This document shows, one piece after another, positions 1-10,149 of a DNA stretch of 64,000 bases. The notes beneath the pieces were generated by a model. That model was not told the origin of the DNA and made no database searches. It was given only the letters and a program-made list of their open reading frames with translations. The position numbers were made by a program, and so were the translations under genes. The first letter of the stretch is position 1. Each line of letters starts with the position of its first letter. Origin of the DNA: Ehretia macrophylla (lineage: Eukaryota; Streptophyta; Magnoliopsida; Boraginales; Ehretiaceae); NCBI GenBank assembly GCA_037974665.1, contig CM075778.1, positions 12,141,001-12,205,000 on the forward strand, written 5' to 3'.

Positions 1-210
1 GCGCTCCTATCGCTTCTAGTTCAATTGCACATTTTTCCCACTCCTTTAACAATTAATATGATTTAATAAAAATGTTAATTCACTAATAGAATGTAGTTTG
101 AAAATGGAGTGAATAGTAGCTACAGAAGTCAGTAAGTAAAGTATAGAAGTAAATGCGCAAGCAAGGGATGCAACAGTAATTGAATGCATGGCTAAATCTC
201 GGGCGTCACA
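1..210 (-). repeat. Partial 3' LTR of the LARD-like element
   Basis: This is the copy of 3530-3737, with only scattered differences and the same CGTCACA end at 204-210. The rest of the LTR lies before the window. The near-identity of the two LTR ends suggests a fairly recent insertion. Confidence 0.85.
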
Positions 211-228
211 TCCTCTCCCCCTTAAACT
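211..228 (-). other. Polypurine tract of the LARD-like element
   Basis: Read on the minus strand this is a run of A and G (AAGGGGGAGAGGA) directly before the 3' LTR, the usual place for plus-strand DNA priming in LTR retrotransposons. Confidence 0.75.
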
Positions 229-1240
229 AATTGCGTCCACGCAATTCTTCTTCACAAGGGAACTCCACAACAACTGAAAACCAACTCCGATTACTCGTCA
301 TCAGTTCCTAAGCAAGAATACCATATACGAACTCTCGTGGGAGCTCATTAAGAAATCCCAGTAGTATTGCCTGCGAACCTCACGTAATAAGGCCAAATAA
401 AGGCTCCAATAGAGATGCTACTTCGAAATCCAAATAAGAATCCCGCTGGCACGAATACCATAGAAGAGTAGAATCCCAACTAACAGTGGAAAGAAAATAC
501 CAATAAGAATTTAGAGTACAAATACAGAAGATAATTCCATATAATAAGGCTGATTAGAATCCCAAACTATGTCTTCCGAGTAATACCAGCAAGAAAATAC
601 TAGAAGAATACTCAATAAGAAAACCGAGAGAACGGTCATATAGAAATCCCAAATAAAGCCATTCATTTCTGACTACTGAGCGTAGAAGAATGCCTTGGAA
701 GAAATCCCAATAACTGAGCTCCGCTTACAAACATTCTCATTCCCGCTAATCCACACAACTTGGAGGGCTTGTTGCTAATCACTTCTCTTCAGGGGGAGGA
801 AGAAGTCTTTCTTACCATTTCAACAGGACATGTATGAATGCCAAGATATCACATTTACACATATATGTTTTAAACTATTATGCAAACATGTTTATATAAG
901 AGTTTATGAAACAATGTAATCATCAAAGTCATTCAAGCACGACAATCAAGTCCATCATAATACAACTCAATCAAAGACTTTCAAATGCACAAATTACAAG
1001 CAACAGTTCAAGCAATTAACAATTCACGAGGTCAATTTGATGCATAACCAGCCACTTTACTTCACTTAGCACACATTTAGCACATAACACATAATTATAT
1101 CACATAGGTGCACACATTCAATACAAGGCACACAATCACACATGCAGGCATACACTTTCAAGACACACTCTTAACAAGCACACACGTAAGGGTTACTACC
1201 CGACAGGCCGAGGACCCTGTCCCGGCTTAGAGCTAACTAA
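229..1240 (-). other. Non-coding interior of the LARD-like element
   Basis: About 1 kb with no long ORF and no recognisable retroelement domain. The stretch from about 330 to 720 is rich in degenerate AATCCCAA/AATAAG-like words, which looks like decayed short repeats. Interiors of LARDs are typically conserved but non-coding; whether this one holds a packaging signal cannot be seen from one copy. Confidence 0.6.
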
Positions 1241-1252
1241 GCTCTGATACCA
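1241..1252 (-). other. Primer-binding site (initiator tRNA-Met)
   Basis: The minus strand reads TGGTATCAGAGC, the standard complement of the 3' end of plant initiator tRNA-Met, two bases inside the LTR edge at 1255. It fixes the orientation of the element as minus. Confidence 0.9.
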
Positions 1253-1254
1253 CC

Positions 1255-3737
1255 TGTAATGCCCCGATCCCTCACGAGACCGGATGCTCTAATAACCAAG
1301 CTATTCTCAACCCAATTCCAACCCAGTCTCAAAATTTTAGGGAAAAATAGACAGAGTTTCCTCTGTACCGCGGACATTTTTCAAACCTGTAAATGCTCAA
1401 TAAAGCCACAACATAACAAGACATTCATTTATAACTAAAGATCTTAGCTTTAAGGCCATCCGAGCCTTAAGACATACAAACAGTTTAGATACAGACAAGC
1501 ATGCATTCATAACTTAACTTCTTTACAAAACCGCTTATCATGCCACTCCATGATAGCTTTTAAGTATTCTTAGAAATTGAAAACAACTAGTCATTCACTC
1601 CCAAGCATGCGAAGCAGCTAATAGCAGAAATATAAGTTATTACATGCCATGGTTCTAAATCTACCACTACAACATCTATCCCTCAATTTGCAAACTATAT
1701 AATATACACATATCACTTAGGTTACAAAATAGAACATAAAGTAAAGAAAACAAGTCCTACTCTCATCAACAAGAACATAGTCCACCTCAAGAAACTAGAC
1801 ACAGCAACTAATGCAACTCCTCCAACTGCGCCACCTGAAACATGTTAGCGAGGTATGAGCAACCACTGTTGCCCAGTGAGGGATAAGGTCCCGGGGTGTG
1901 CAATGCGACAAGTAATACAGTTAACAACAATAACAATTGAGCAAATCAAGAAACAATGATAGCTTAAATAACCACATATTTGAAAGGATACATTTCTCAT
2001 AACCCCTATACACCAATCTTCACTGGTCTTCATTCACGATCCACGAACCACGATCACGATCACGATAAGCCGGCATAACCCCAAACACTCCAGTGGGTGT
2101 ACTCCGGATGTACCCCGATAATCCTACGGCCCAACATCCCCTGGCAATCTTCGGACCAGGCGAATGAGGGACTAGGGCACAGAGATTGAATATCCACCGG
2201 CAAGCCCTCTGCCGCCCAGCCGATATTCAACACATCTGCCCCTGACACTATGGTTGCGCAACCATGATGCAATGCACTTAACAATGGCAAATTAATAGCA
2301 ATAATATAAGCATTAACACATAGGAGGATCAACAAAGTAAGCTGACCTCGATGCAATTAGAATAGAAGCAATTATAGAAGCCAATAAGCAGTTTACAAAG
2401 GAACATATACAAAATAAGCATAGAATCATACCAAAAGTTCCAAATCATTTTAAAATCACATATAAACACTCAAGAAGTCATGCCATGGGTTTAGAAGTGT
2501 GAGTCAACCGAAATTGCACCTAAACCCCTTTATTTTTCAAACTATTTCTCTTCCAAACCAAGGTTAATGATTCCATTTTCAAGGGAAACTCTCCCAACCT
2601 TCTAACTAACCCTCACGGTACCCTCTCAACCCTCTAACTCATTCAAACGCCCGCGATTACCTCGAAAGCCCCAAATTCCCTCTTATGGCTTTAAACTACA
2701 CATACCTTATCCGGGCTTCAAACAAGGGTTATCAAAGTTTCTATAGCACCTAGGTAGCCTAAGAATACTAGAAGTGAAGCCCGAATCCACCCGGATTCGC
2801 ATGAACCCCGAAACCCCTTTGTTAAAGTCGGCTATTTCACGTTTTATGCGATTCTAGAGCAATTCAAGTGCACGGGGCTATTAGACTACCTTCATTAGCA
2901 CCTAAGGCATCTATTAGGAGTGTTGAATCAAGCTAATACGTGCAATTACACAAAACCCTAGAAAAATGTCACTATTCACCTCATAAATTCAAATGACGAT
3001 TCCAACCGTTTAAAATGCGAACTAATAGCTCAAATGTGTTCTCTAGCACTTATATACAAGGTATAATAGCATAGATAAGCTTTGCAATAGCATTTGATAA
3101 CATTTTGAACAAATCAAGAAAAATGTAACATTTTAGATATGCATAAAAAGTCATGAAAACCCTCACCAATTGCGCGTAGGAACTCTCGGGAGGCTAGAAA
3201 ACACCCTAAACTACTTGCTCCTAGCTTGGCTTGGCTTGGCTTGAAGATTTGATGAGCAAAATCTTCTCATTCTCCTCCTATACTATTCTCGGATTTGCTA
3301 CAGTGATTTTTCAGCATTTGCTCTCTTTTTATTTTTTTATGAGCTAAATGGTCATGTGTTGAGTAGATATACTAAATGGCTAAGTTGGGTGATTAAATGG
3401 GTTACTAAAATAAGCGTTGTTAACTTTAAAACGAGCCTAAGGTGTGAAATATAGGCTAGCTAATTAAATCTCTAAGTTATGTTACGTAACACTATTCATT
3501 GAACTACGAAAATTATTTTCTAAACGAGTGCTCCTATCGCTTCTAGTTCAATTGCACATTTTTCCCACTCCTTTAACAATTAATATGATTTAATAAAAAT
3601 GTTAATTCACTAATATAATGTAGTTTGAAAATGGAGTGAATAGTAGCTACAGAAGTCAGTTAGTAAAGTACAGAAGTAAATGCGCAAGCAATGAATGCAA
3701 CAGTAATTGAATGCATGGCTAAATCTCGGGCGTCACA
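1255..3737 (-). repeat. 5' LTR of the LARD-like element (2,483 bp)
   Basis: It runs from TGTAATGCCCCGATCCCTC to CGGGCGTCACA on the plus strand, so it has TG...CA ends. Inside are a cluster of CACGA words (about 2036-2068), the words ACTCCGGATGTACCCCGAT near 2100, and the palindrome TGGTTGCGCAACCA at 2251-2264. Relatives of these occur in the LTRs at 12424, 17691, 44059 and 55246. The short ORFs on this stretch have no retroelement or host similarity I recognise. Confidence 0.85.
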
Positions 3738-3758
3738 CCATCTACCCAAGAGCCATCT

Positions 3759-4358
3759 GTGGTCGTGCCATTCCCTCAGCGATTGCAGAAGAACAAGCTT
3801 GACAAGCAGTTTGCTAAATTTCTTGAAGTCTTCAAGAAGCTTCACATTAATATCCCATTTGCGGATGCTCTTGAACAGATGCCTAGTTATGTGAAGTTCA
3901 TGAAAGACATTCTTTCAAACAAGAGGAAGCTTGGAGATTATGAGACAATTGCACTTACTGAGGAGTGCAGCGCTATCCTGCAAAAGAAGTTGCCGCCAAA
4001 ACTCAAGGATCCAGGGAGTTTCACCATCCCATGTTCAATTGGCAATGTTTTTTTTTTGCGAGCGTTATGTGATTTAGGTGCTAGTATTAATTTGATGCCT
4101 TTGCCTATTTTTAGAAAACTTGGTTTAGGAGAAGCAAGACCCATTATTATAACACTACAGTTAGCTGATCATTCACTCAAGCATCCTAGGGGAGTCATTG
4201 AAGATGTGCTAGTCAAAGTCGATAAATTCTTCTTTTCTACAGATTTCATAACACTAGATATGGAAGAAGACAAGGACATCCCCATTATTCTTGGAAGACC
4301 GTTCCTTGCGACTGGGGGAACACTTATTGATGTTCAAAAGGGTGAGTTTCGGTTGTGA
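3759..4358 (+). pseudogene. Athila gag C-terminus and aspartic protease
   Basis: This 199-codon open frame starts in the C-terminal region of gag and runs into a retropepsin. The protease shows CDLGASINLMP (about residues 108-118), where Athila-type enzymes usually have DLGAS in place of DTGAS. It is followed by a VTLQLADRS-like block (here ITLQLADHS), VLVKVDKF, DFITLDMEEDKD and the ILGRPFLATG flap-region motif. In a living element this enzyme cuts the Gag-Pol polyprotein in the particle. The frame stops at 4356-4358 (TGA) where family members read on into pol. With the polymerase region deleted, this is a remnant. The upstream part of gag is beyond the insertion at 3737. Confidence 0.8.
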
Positions 4359-4917
4359 GTACAAAAAGAAGAGGTGATTTTTAATGTGTTCAAGGCTATC
4401 AAGTACCCAGTAACGAGTGATAGTTGTTTTTGCATTGATGTCATACAAGCTATAGTGTCTAATCATGGGGGTCAATTGGATCCCTTGGAGGCTAGCTTGT
4501 TACAAGATGATTTTTTTGTTCCGGTGGGATTAGAGCACAAGGAATATTGGTCTACTAAACAACTAAACATAGGTGTGCAAGCAGTGGGTAAGAATGAATT
4601 CTTGCAATTGAATAAGCTAGAAGAATTATGTGATAAAGAAGATGAGAATGCAAGAAGTTACAAGGAGTTGACAAACCCATTTCGGGAAAAGATTTCTCTC
4701 CTAGGCACCAGTTACTTCTTTATAACCCACAAATTCCTAGAAAATGCAAGTCAAGATGGTCAAGTCCTTTTGTTGTGACTAAGGTGTTTCCCTATGATGC
4801 TGTTGAAATCAACCATCCAGAGAAGATAACATTCAAGGTTAATGGACAATGATTGAAGATTTATTGGGATGATTGGTTTGACAAGCACAAGACCGTTGTC
4901 CATCTCAACTCGTCTTG
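4359..4917 (+). pseudogene. Athila pol linker fused to the post-integrase tail (RT, RNase H, INT deleted)
   Basis: After the TGA the same lineage continues with a VFKAIKYP-like block (from 4380) and the acidic linker that normally leads to reverse transcriptase. Near 4735-4745 the similarity jumps, in another frame, to a KSRWSSPFVVTKVFPY block. That block, and the TFKVNGQ motif that follows, normally end the Athila Pol protein after integrase. The roughly 2.5-3 kb that should code for reverse transcriptase, RNase H and integrase is absent. A TGA interrupts the tail after TFKVNGQ and another stop follows VHLNSS at about 4917. Confidence 0.7.
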
Positions 4918-7727
4918 AAAAATTGCTCAGTCAGGCTGTCGACGTTAAAACAAGCGCTTTTCGGGAGGCAACCCTAATTTTCTTACTTTTCTTGATTTAA
5001 TAGTTTTAGTTGTTTTTAGTTAATTTTTGAGTTATAGTTGTCGTAGCTAATAGTTAATTTTTATTGTCATGTTAGGTTCAAGAACAAGTTTGGGGGAAGC
5101 CGAGGCAAAGAGAAGTTCTACCAAGTTGGTTAAGGGAGAAAATTTGGAGAAATTGGTATTTGGATTGAAGGGGATGTGTGCGTGGAAGAGAAAAACAAGA
5201 AAAATAAAGTTGTGAGGTAGCGCTGTTGCGCTAGAATTTAGCGCAGCTGCGCTAGCGGAGTTAAAAAGTTACGTTCTTGAGGAGCTAATAGAAAAAAGAG
5301 TAGTGTTGTTGTGCTAAAAAGTGGCGCAGATGCACTGGCGTCCCTACAGTTGACGTTTGGAAAAAAAAGTTTGGGAATCAAAACACTTTCTTCTTCTTTC
5401 AGCCGCCACCATCAACACCCAAATATATATATATATATCTCTCTAAATCCTAAGCCCCATTAACACACAACACATACCTAAATCCTACAAACACAATCTC
5501 TGCCTCCTCTAATCTCACACTCTTTCTCCCTCAAGCTTTCACCATCTCAAGATCTCTCTCTCTTGCGCTACTCTATCACATCTAACTAACACCCATAGCC
5601 GAAAAGACCAACACCACCTATCGTCTCCGACAGTACTCCGACGGGCTGGTAGTAGCGTTACGTGACTCCGGCGGAGGTATCATGCTTTAAGGAGGCAGAA
5701 GCACTTCTCCCACACTCACATAAGTCAGTTCTTTTTAGCATTGTTGGTTGGAATTAAAAAAAAAAGGAAAAAAAGGATATGAAACTTTTGTTCTGAGTTG
5801 GTGTTGTAGTTAAAGACTGAAATTTTTGCAAACCTACATTGTGGGTGGGTGATCTATGGCTTCCTTGTGAAACTTGCATGTGAGGATTATATAAATTGAG
5901 TGCCTGCAAGGTGTTTGCTTAAATGTTTCAATAAACACACCACAAGATTAATGTGCGTTTCATGATCTGTAACGGGTTTCTTGGTGTTTATGTGTTTACT
6001 CCGTGTTTGCATTTGAGTTATACCAATAGATTTGCATTGTGGTGGTGAAGGTGTAATGAGGTTTGAATGTGTTGTCTATTGTACCTATCTTTAGTTGAGG
6101 CAGACTAATTGAGTTGTGAAAGTCAGTAATGCTTACGTGAAGTTGTGATATTGGTTAGAGTACAAGGTGATTAGGGTTAAACTTGTGTTTGTTGGGTGGT
6201 GTAAACTGGAGTAAGTTGTTTAACATATCAATATGTCAATGATATCTATTGGAACAAGTCGTTTTGCATAATTGGAGTTGAAACATTTGAGAAGCCTTCG
6301 GACAACGAACGACATGGATATTCAAGGAAATTCTCTTTTTCTTTTCTTTAATTTTTGCCATTGAGGACAATGTTTCTATGAGTTTTGCTATTCTAATTCA
6401 AAACAAAAAAAAACAAAAAAAAAACAATTTTTTTTAAAGTGATGCTGAAAGAATACGAATTTAGTCTGATGATGAGTAGCATAAGAATGACATGATATTA
6501 GTGAGAATGCTTGAATAACACATAGTTGCAGTTTACAGAGAATCCCCAATTCTTGCATACGTAGCCTCACCTAGTTATATGTGTACTTATAGAAGGTTTA
6601 TTGAGTTTAGGTGGCAGAGTAAAAAAAAAATAAAGAGAGAGAAAAAAAAATGATGAAAGGGGACTTTAGAACTTGTTTGATTGTCACTCGAGGCGAAATC
6701 CTAAGTTGCATAGTATTAAGGAAATGATTTAGGCCATCTTCGGGTCATTTGAGCCTTTCAAGCCAACCCTTGTAATAATTGAATATCCCCAGTCCACCCT
6801 TTTGAGCTTAATTAGCCTTTTATTTCTTATGCGACTTACAATATCTTCCTTAACTTATCAAGTTTGATTTTCCCAAATAATGACCTTCCTACTTATAACA
6901 TATGATTGTTCTAGGATGATTATATGGAGCTGTATTTTGTATTGAAAGATGGGAGGTGTTATGACTGGGTGATATGGTGTTTTGTTTTTGAGAAAAATAA
7001 AACATGAAAAGAAAAAAATGAAGAAAAGAATGAAAAGAAAAGAGAAAAGCCACACTCCTTGTAGTTAATATCAAAATGCAAGTTTTGGGGAGTGTGGATT
7101 CTTTATGTGTTTATAAATGTTGTGGATGAATGTTGATGAAATAAAATGAAAGAAGAAAGAAAAGAGATATGTTGAATACTTTTGGTGGTAAGAAGTAGAG
7201 TTGGTTGATGCTCCATTGAACATCCTCGAATGAATGTATGCTTACGGGTAGTTTAGCCTTAATTTATATCCATTATCATACCTTTACCTTAGCCACACAT
7301 TACAACCAGATGTAAAGTCCTACTGATCTTTAATGCTATGATTAACCTATATTAGTGGAGAGTGGCATGAAAAGTGAACCTATAAAGTCCTAAGTGATTG
7401 AAAATAAAAGATCCACATTGGCAATTCACTTAGCTTGCATAAACTCATCCGAGTACGATTGATTAGGATAGAGACTATACACACACTTACTTGGGGGATT
7501 TGAAATAAAATGAAATTTATGTAAAGTTGATATTTCTCAAGCTTATGATTGAAAATTACCTTTTAAGGTCGAGTTGTGAAATTTTGCTACTGAGGCCGTG
7601 GAAATTTACTATCTCACAACATTGCTTTCATGAGTTGTCGTGTGTCGAGTCTTTAGTTTTTAGGTTTTTTATTTCCTTAGTTGTGTCTTTTGCTTGAGGA
7701 CAATCAAAGCTTAAGTTTGGGGGTGTT
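4918..7727 (+). other. Non-coding 3' region of the Athila element with polypurine tract
   Basis: About 2.8 kb without a supported gene. It begins with the Athila-type CGGGAGGCAACCC motif (about 4958-4970). It contains the 16-bp perfect palindrome TAGCGCAGCTGCGCTA at 5239-5254, AT-rich stretches with A runs (6406-6430, 6621-6650), and two GAGGACAAT motifs (about 6364 and 7695). The second one leads into AAGTTTGGGGGTG, the polypurine tract just before the LTR. Some Athila elements carry an env-like ORF here; I see none. Confidence 0.65.
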
Positions 7728-8958
7728 TGTTGGGTGTATTATTGATATATTATTTCAGCACATTTTCACTTAAATTTTGTTAGTTTTTTAGTAATTTATG
7801 AGCAATTTGATTGGTTTTGTGTTTGATTTTCGACATTGGTGATTTGCATGAGAAAGTCTAAATTTTGAGGCAAAGATTGAAAAGAAATGGCAAAGGATTA
7901 GCTTTCATGCAACTTGTGGAACAATTGAAGAGAAATCAGAAGTAGCGCAGTCATAGCGCAACTGCGCAGCATCGCAGGAAATTAAAGGACATTTTTGTAA
8001 AATGGCGCGAAAAGAAAATAACCCTAGGAAATAAAAGACAGCAAACATTTCTGGCAAATGAGGCTTTTGGGTGGCTGGTTTTTGCAGTAGAAGAAACATT
8101 CCAAAGGGGAAAGAAAGAGAGGATTCGCGAGTTGAAGACGGAGGAACGATCAGGAGACGAACTTCTGCCCCAATTCTTCTCCAAATCCTAGTTTTCTCTA
8201 TTTCTCTTATCATGATTTACATTATAATTGGGATTTTATTTAATTTTTTTATGATGCTCTAAGTTATTTTTCTAGGGCTACGATGTAGATAGATTATGAA
8301 TATTTGATGCTTTTTGGTTTGATTGATTGATGAACTATTCCATATATGCGTTGAGTATTTCATTGTAAGTTTAATGCTTGTGATTGATTGATTAACAATT
8401 GCATGATTCGTGGTTTGGTTTGAGACTGATAAGTGATAACTAAATTAGACCACGTGTAAAATATCATTAAATTGTCATAAGCTAGAGATAGTTATGAGAT
8501 CTAGTGCAGCGCTTGAATTTCTAGGGCTTAATGCGTTCTATAAGTTCATAGTTATCACAGAGATGTAGTTAGCTTACTTATTGGGATAGGTTATTGATGC
8601 TCGAGAAAAATTAATATCTACCTTAGCGAAATTGCTGGCAACGTAGGGAATAGGCGTCAATTGATTTAAATCAATAGTTTCAAGTAGGATTAATCTTAGT
8701 GAAATCGGAATCACTAGACCCTCTTAATTATTGAATTGCCATCTTTTGTTAATTTCGTAATTGTTTTAGTTGCTATTTTTATAAGTTCAATAATTTCTTT
8801 AGTCGTTAGTTACAAACTCTCAATTCGTGATTGTCCAAATAAAGTTAGAGCTACACCAATTTTAGTACTTAATAATCACAGTCCTCGTGGGAATGATCTT
8901 TACTTACTACTTTATTACTTGTTGCGATACGTGCATTTGCGTTAGAAATCATACAACA
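7728..8958 (+). repeat. 3' LTR of the Athila element (1,231 bp)
   Basis: It starts TGTTGGGTGTATT right after the polypurine tract and ends ATACAACA, giving mirrored TGTTG...CAACA ends. The last part (about 8880-8945, with the words GTTGCGATACGTGCATTTGCG) is typical of Athila LTR ends. GCGCAACTGCGC-type words recur at about 7944-7970. There is no second LTR in the window for comparison. Confidence 0.7.
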
Positions 8959-8996
8959 ACTAACCCTTGGCCTTTCGCACAATAAGGTCTAGATAT

Positions 8997-9824
8997 TCTA
9001 GGGCCACTACCTCTTAGCTCGTTACAAAGGAAATTTATTTTCGTGGTAGAAGACTATTTGAAAAAATGGGTAGAGGCATAAACAGTCTAAAAAATAACTG
9101 ACAAAGCAATCTAGAGCTTTATATAGAAATCAGTAATATGCCAGTTCAGAATTCTGCGAGTTATTATTACAAACCACGAAAAACAATTTGACTCAGCTCA
9201 CTTCTGTGATAAATGAGAAGATTTGGAGATATACTTGATATTTGCTTCAGTAGTTCACCCTCAAACTAATGGTCAAGTCGAAGTTACTAATTGAGCTATT
9301 TTGTAGGGGTTGAAGATGAAGTTGGGCCAAGCCAAGGGACTATGGGCCGAGCTAATTCTCGAGATCCTTTGGCACACAGAACAACCCCTAACTCAGCAAC
9401 AAGAGAAAATCCATTCTCACTGACCTTCGGGACAGAGACAATCCTACTCATGGAGATCGACTTACCCACCAATCGAGTCCAGTTCTATGAAGAACAAACA
9501 AACAGTCAAAAGCTACAAGAAAATCTTTATATGACTGAAAAATTCAAGCAAAAAGCCTAAATCAGGACACTAGAATGGAAAAGAGCCATGGTCAGGACCT
9601 TCACACATCGATTCTGGCCAAGCAAAACCAATAAGGGGACTGGGTACTATGAAAAGTTAGTTTCCGACCCCAACCAAATGAAGGGAAATTAGCCCAGAGT
9701 TGGGAAGGTTCGTGTTTGGTCAAAAAAGAGTTCTGCCCAGGGGGTTTTCAAGCTAGTTGAGCCAAATGGAAAAGAGCTAAATAATGCTTGGAACGCAGAG
9801 CATCTTAGGAAATATTTCTTGTAA
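8997..9824 (+). pseudogene. Tat-lineage integrase remnant (core and C-terminal tail)
   Basis: Conceptual translation across frames gives a retroelement integrase core: VVEDYLKKWVEA (catalytic Asp block) near 9040-9075, IIT-DHEKQFD near 9165-9190 (second Asp) and VVHPQTNGQVEVTN near 9252-9293, just ahead of the catalytic Glu region. Then comes an open 89-codon stretch (9291-9560) with NPFSLTFGTE. The end shows an AQSWEG block and NAWNAEHLRKYFL just before a TAA at about 9824, the usual Tat Pol terminus. Several in-frame stops and frameshifts make it non-functional. Reverse transcriptase, RNase H and the integrase zinc domain are missing, apparently cut off by the Athila insertion. Confidence 0.75.
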
Positions 9825-10149
9825 ATAGAGGCCAAAACTAATGTAATAATGCTTGGATCATGAATAAAATAGCTCTTTCTTTTACAAAATTCGCATCCGC
9901 TTGTCATTAGATTAAAAGGTCTTGAGGACCAATGCAAGGCACGAAAGAGCTCGTCACCTTTGGAAGCCAAATAAGGAGCCACTAAGCTCTAACATACCTC
10001 CTCGCAAAAGGCATGGTCTACATTCATAAAGTCCAAGGCTTAAAGAGCCAAGTTAAAGGAAAAATGCGCTCAGAAGCTCAGAGGAATCTAAAAGGACCAT
10101 TTAGGGCCATGAACATCATAAAGCTATAAATCAAAAGCAGAAGCATAAC
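9825..10149 (+). other. Tat non-coding region downstream of pol (left part)
   Basis: No gene. Words of the type 'GTCCAAGGCTTAAAGAGCC' and 'AAAGG-AC' recur after the next insertion (12040-12110), so 9825-10149 and 12007-12401 look like one region split by the Copia-type LTR. Confidence 0.5.

Larger units (their letters stand above)
1..3737 (-). mobile_element. LARD-like non-autonomous LTR retrotransposon, truncated by the window edge
   Basis: Positions 1-210 repeat 3530-3737 almost base for base, and both end in CGTCACA, so these are the matching ends of two LTRs. On the minus strand the order is 5' LTR (3737-1255), a primer-binding site two bases inside it (1252-1241), about 1 kb of interior, a purine-rich tract (228-211) and the start of the 3' LTR (210-1). 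The interior has no gag or pol similarity in any frame. Long LTRs around a short non-coding interior are the hallmark of large retrotransposon derivatives, which need enzymes from a relative. The LTR resembles the other TGTAA...CCCGATCCCTC LTRs in this window, so a Tekay-type helper is my inference. The element is inserted in the Athila remnant that resumes at 3738. Its other junction and target duplication lie outside the window. Confidence 0.8.
3738..8958 (+). mobile_element. Athila-lineage Ty3/Gypsy element, internally deleted, 5' part lost
   Basis: Order on the plus strand: C-terminal gag and protease (3759-4358), a linker (4374-4740), then directly the tail that normally follows integrase (4741-4917). 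This is followed by about 2.8 kb of non-coding DNA, a GAGGACAA...AAGTTTGGGGGTG polypurine region and a 3' LTR (7728-8958). Reverse transcriptase, RNase H and integrase are missing. The 5' side is cut by the LARD-like insertion at 3737/3738. The protease signature and the CGGGAGGCAACCC motif after pol (about 4954-4970) are typical of Athila. On the right it abuts a Tat-lineage integrase, which suggests that Athila had inserted there. Confidence 0.75.

Noticed and set aside
7905-8213. 102-codon minus-strand ORF
   Set aside because: It lies entirely within the Athila 3' LTR and resembles no protein family I know.
9291-9560. Stand-alone 89-residue host protein
   Set aside because: The frame is the part of the Tat integrase that contains NPFSLTFGTE, with integrase blocks before and after it in other frames.
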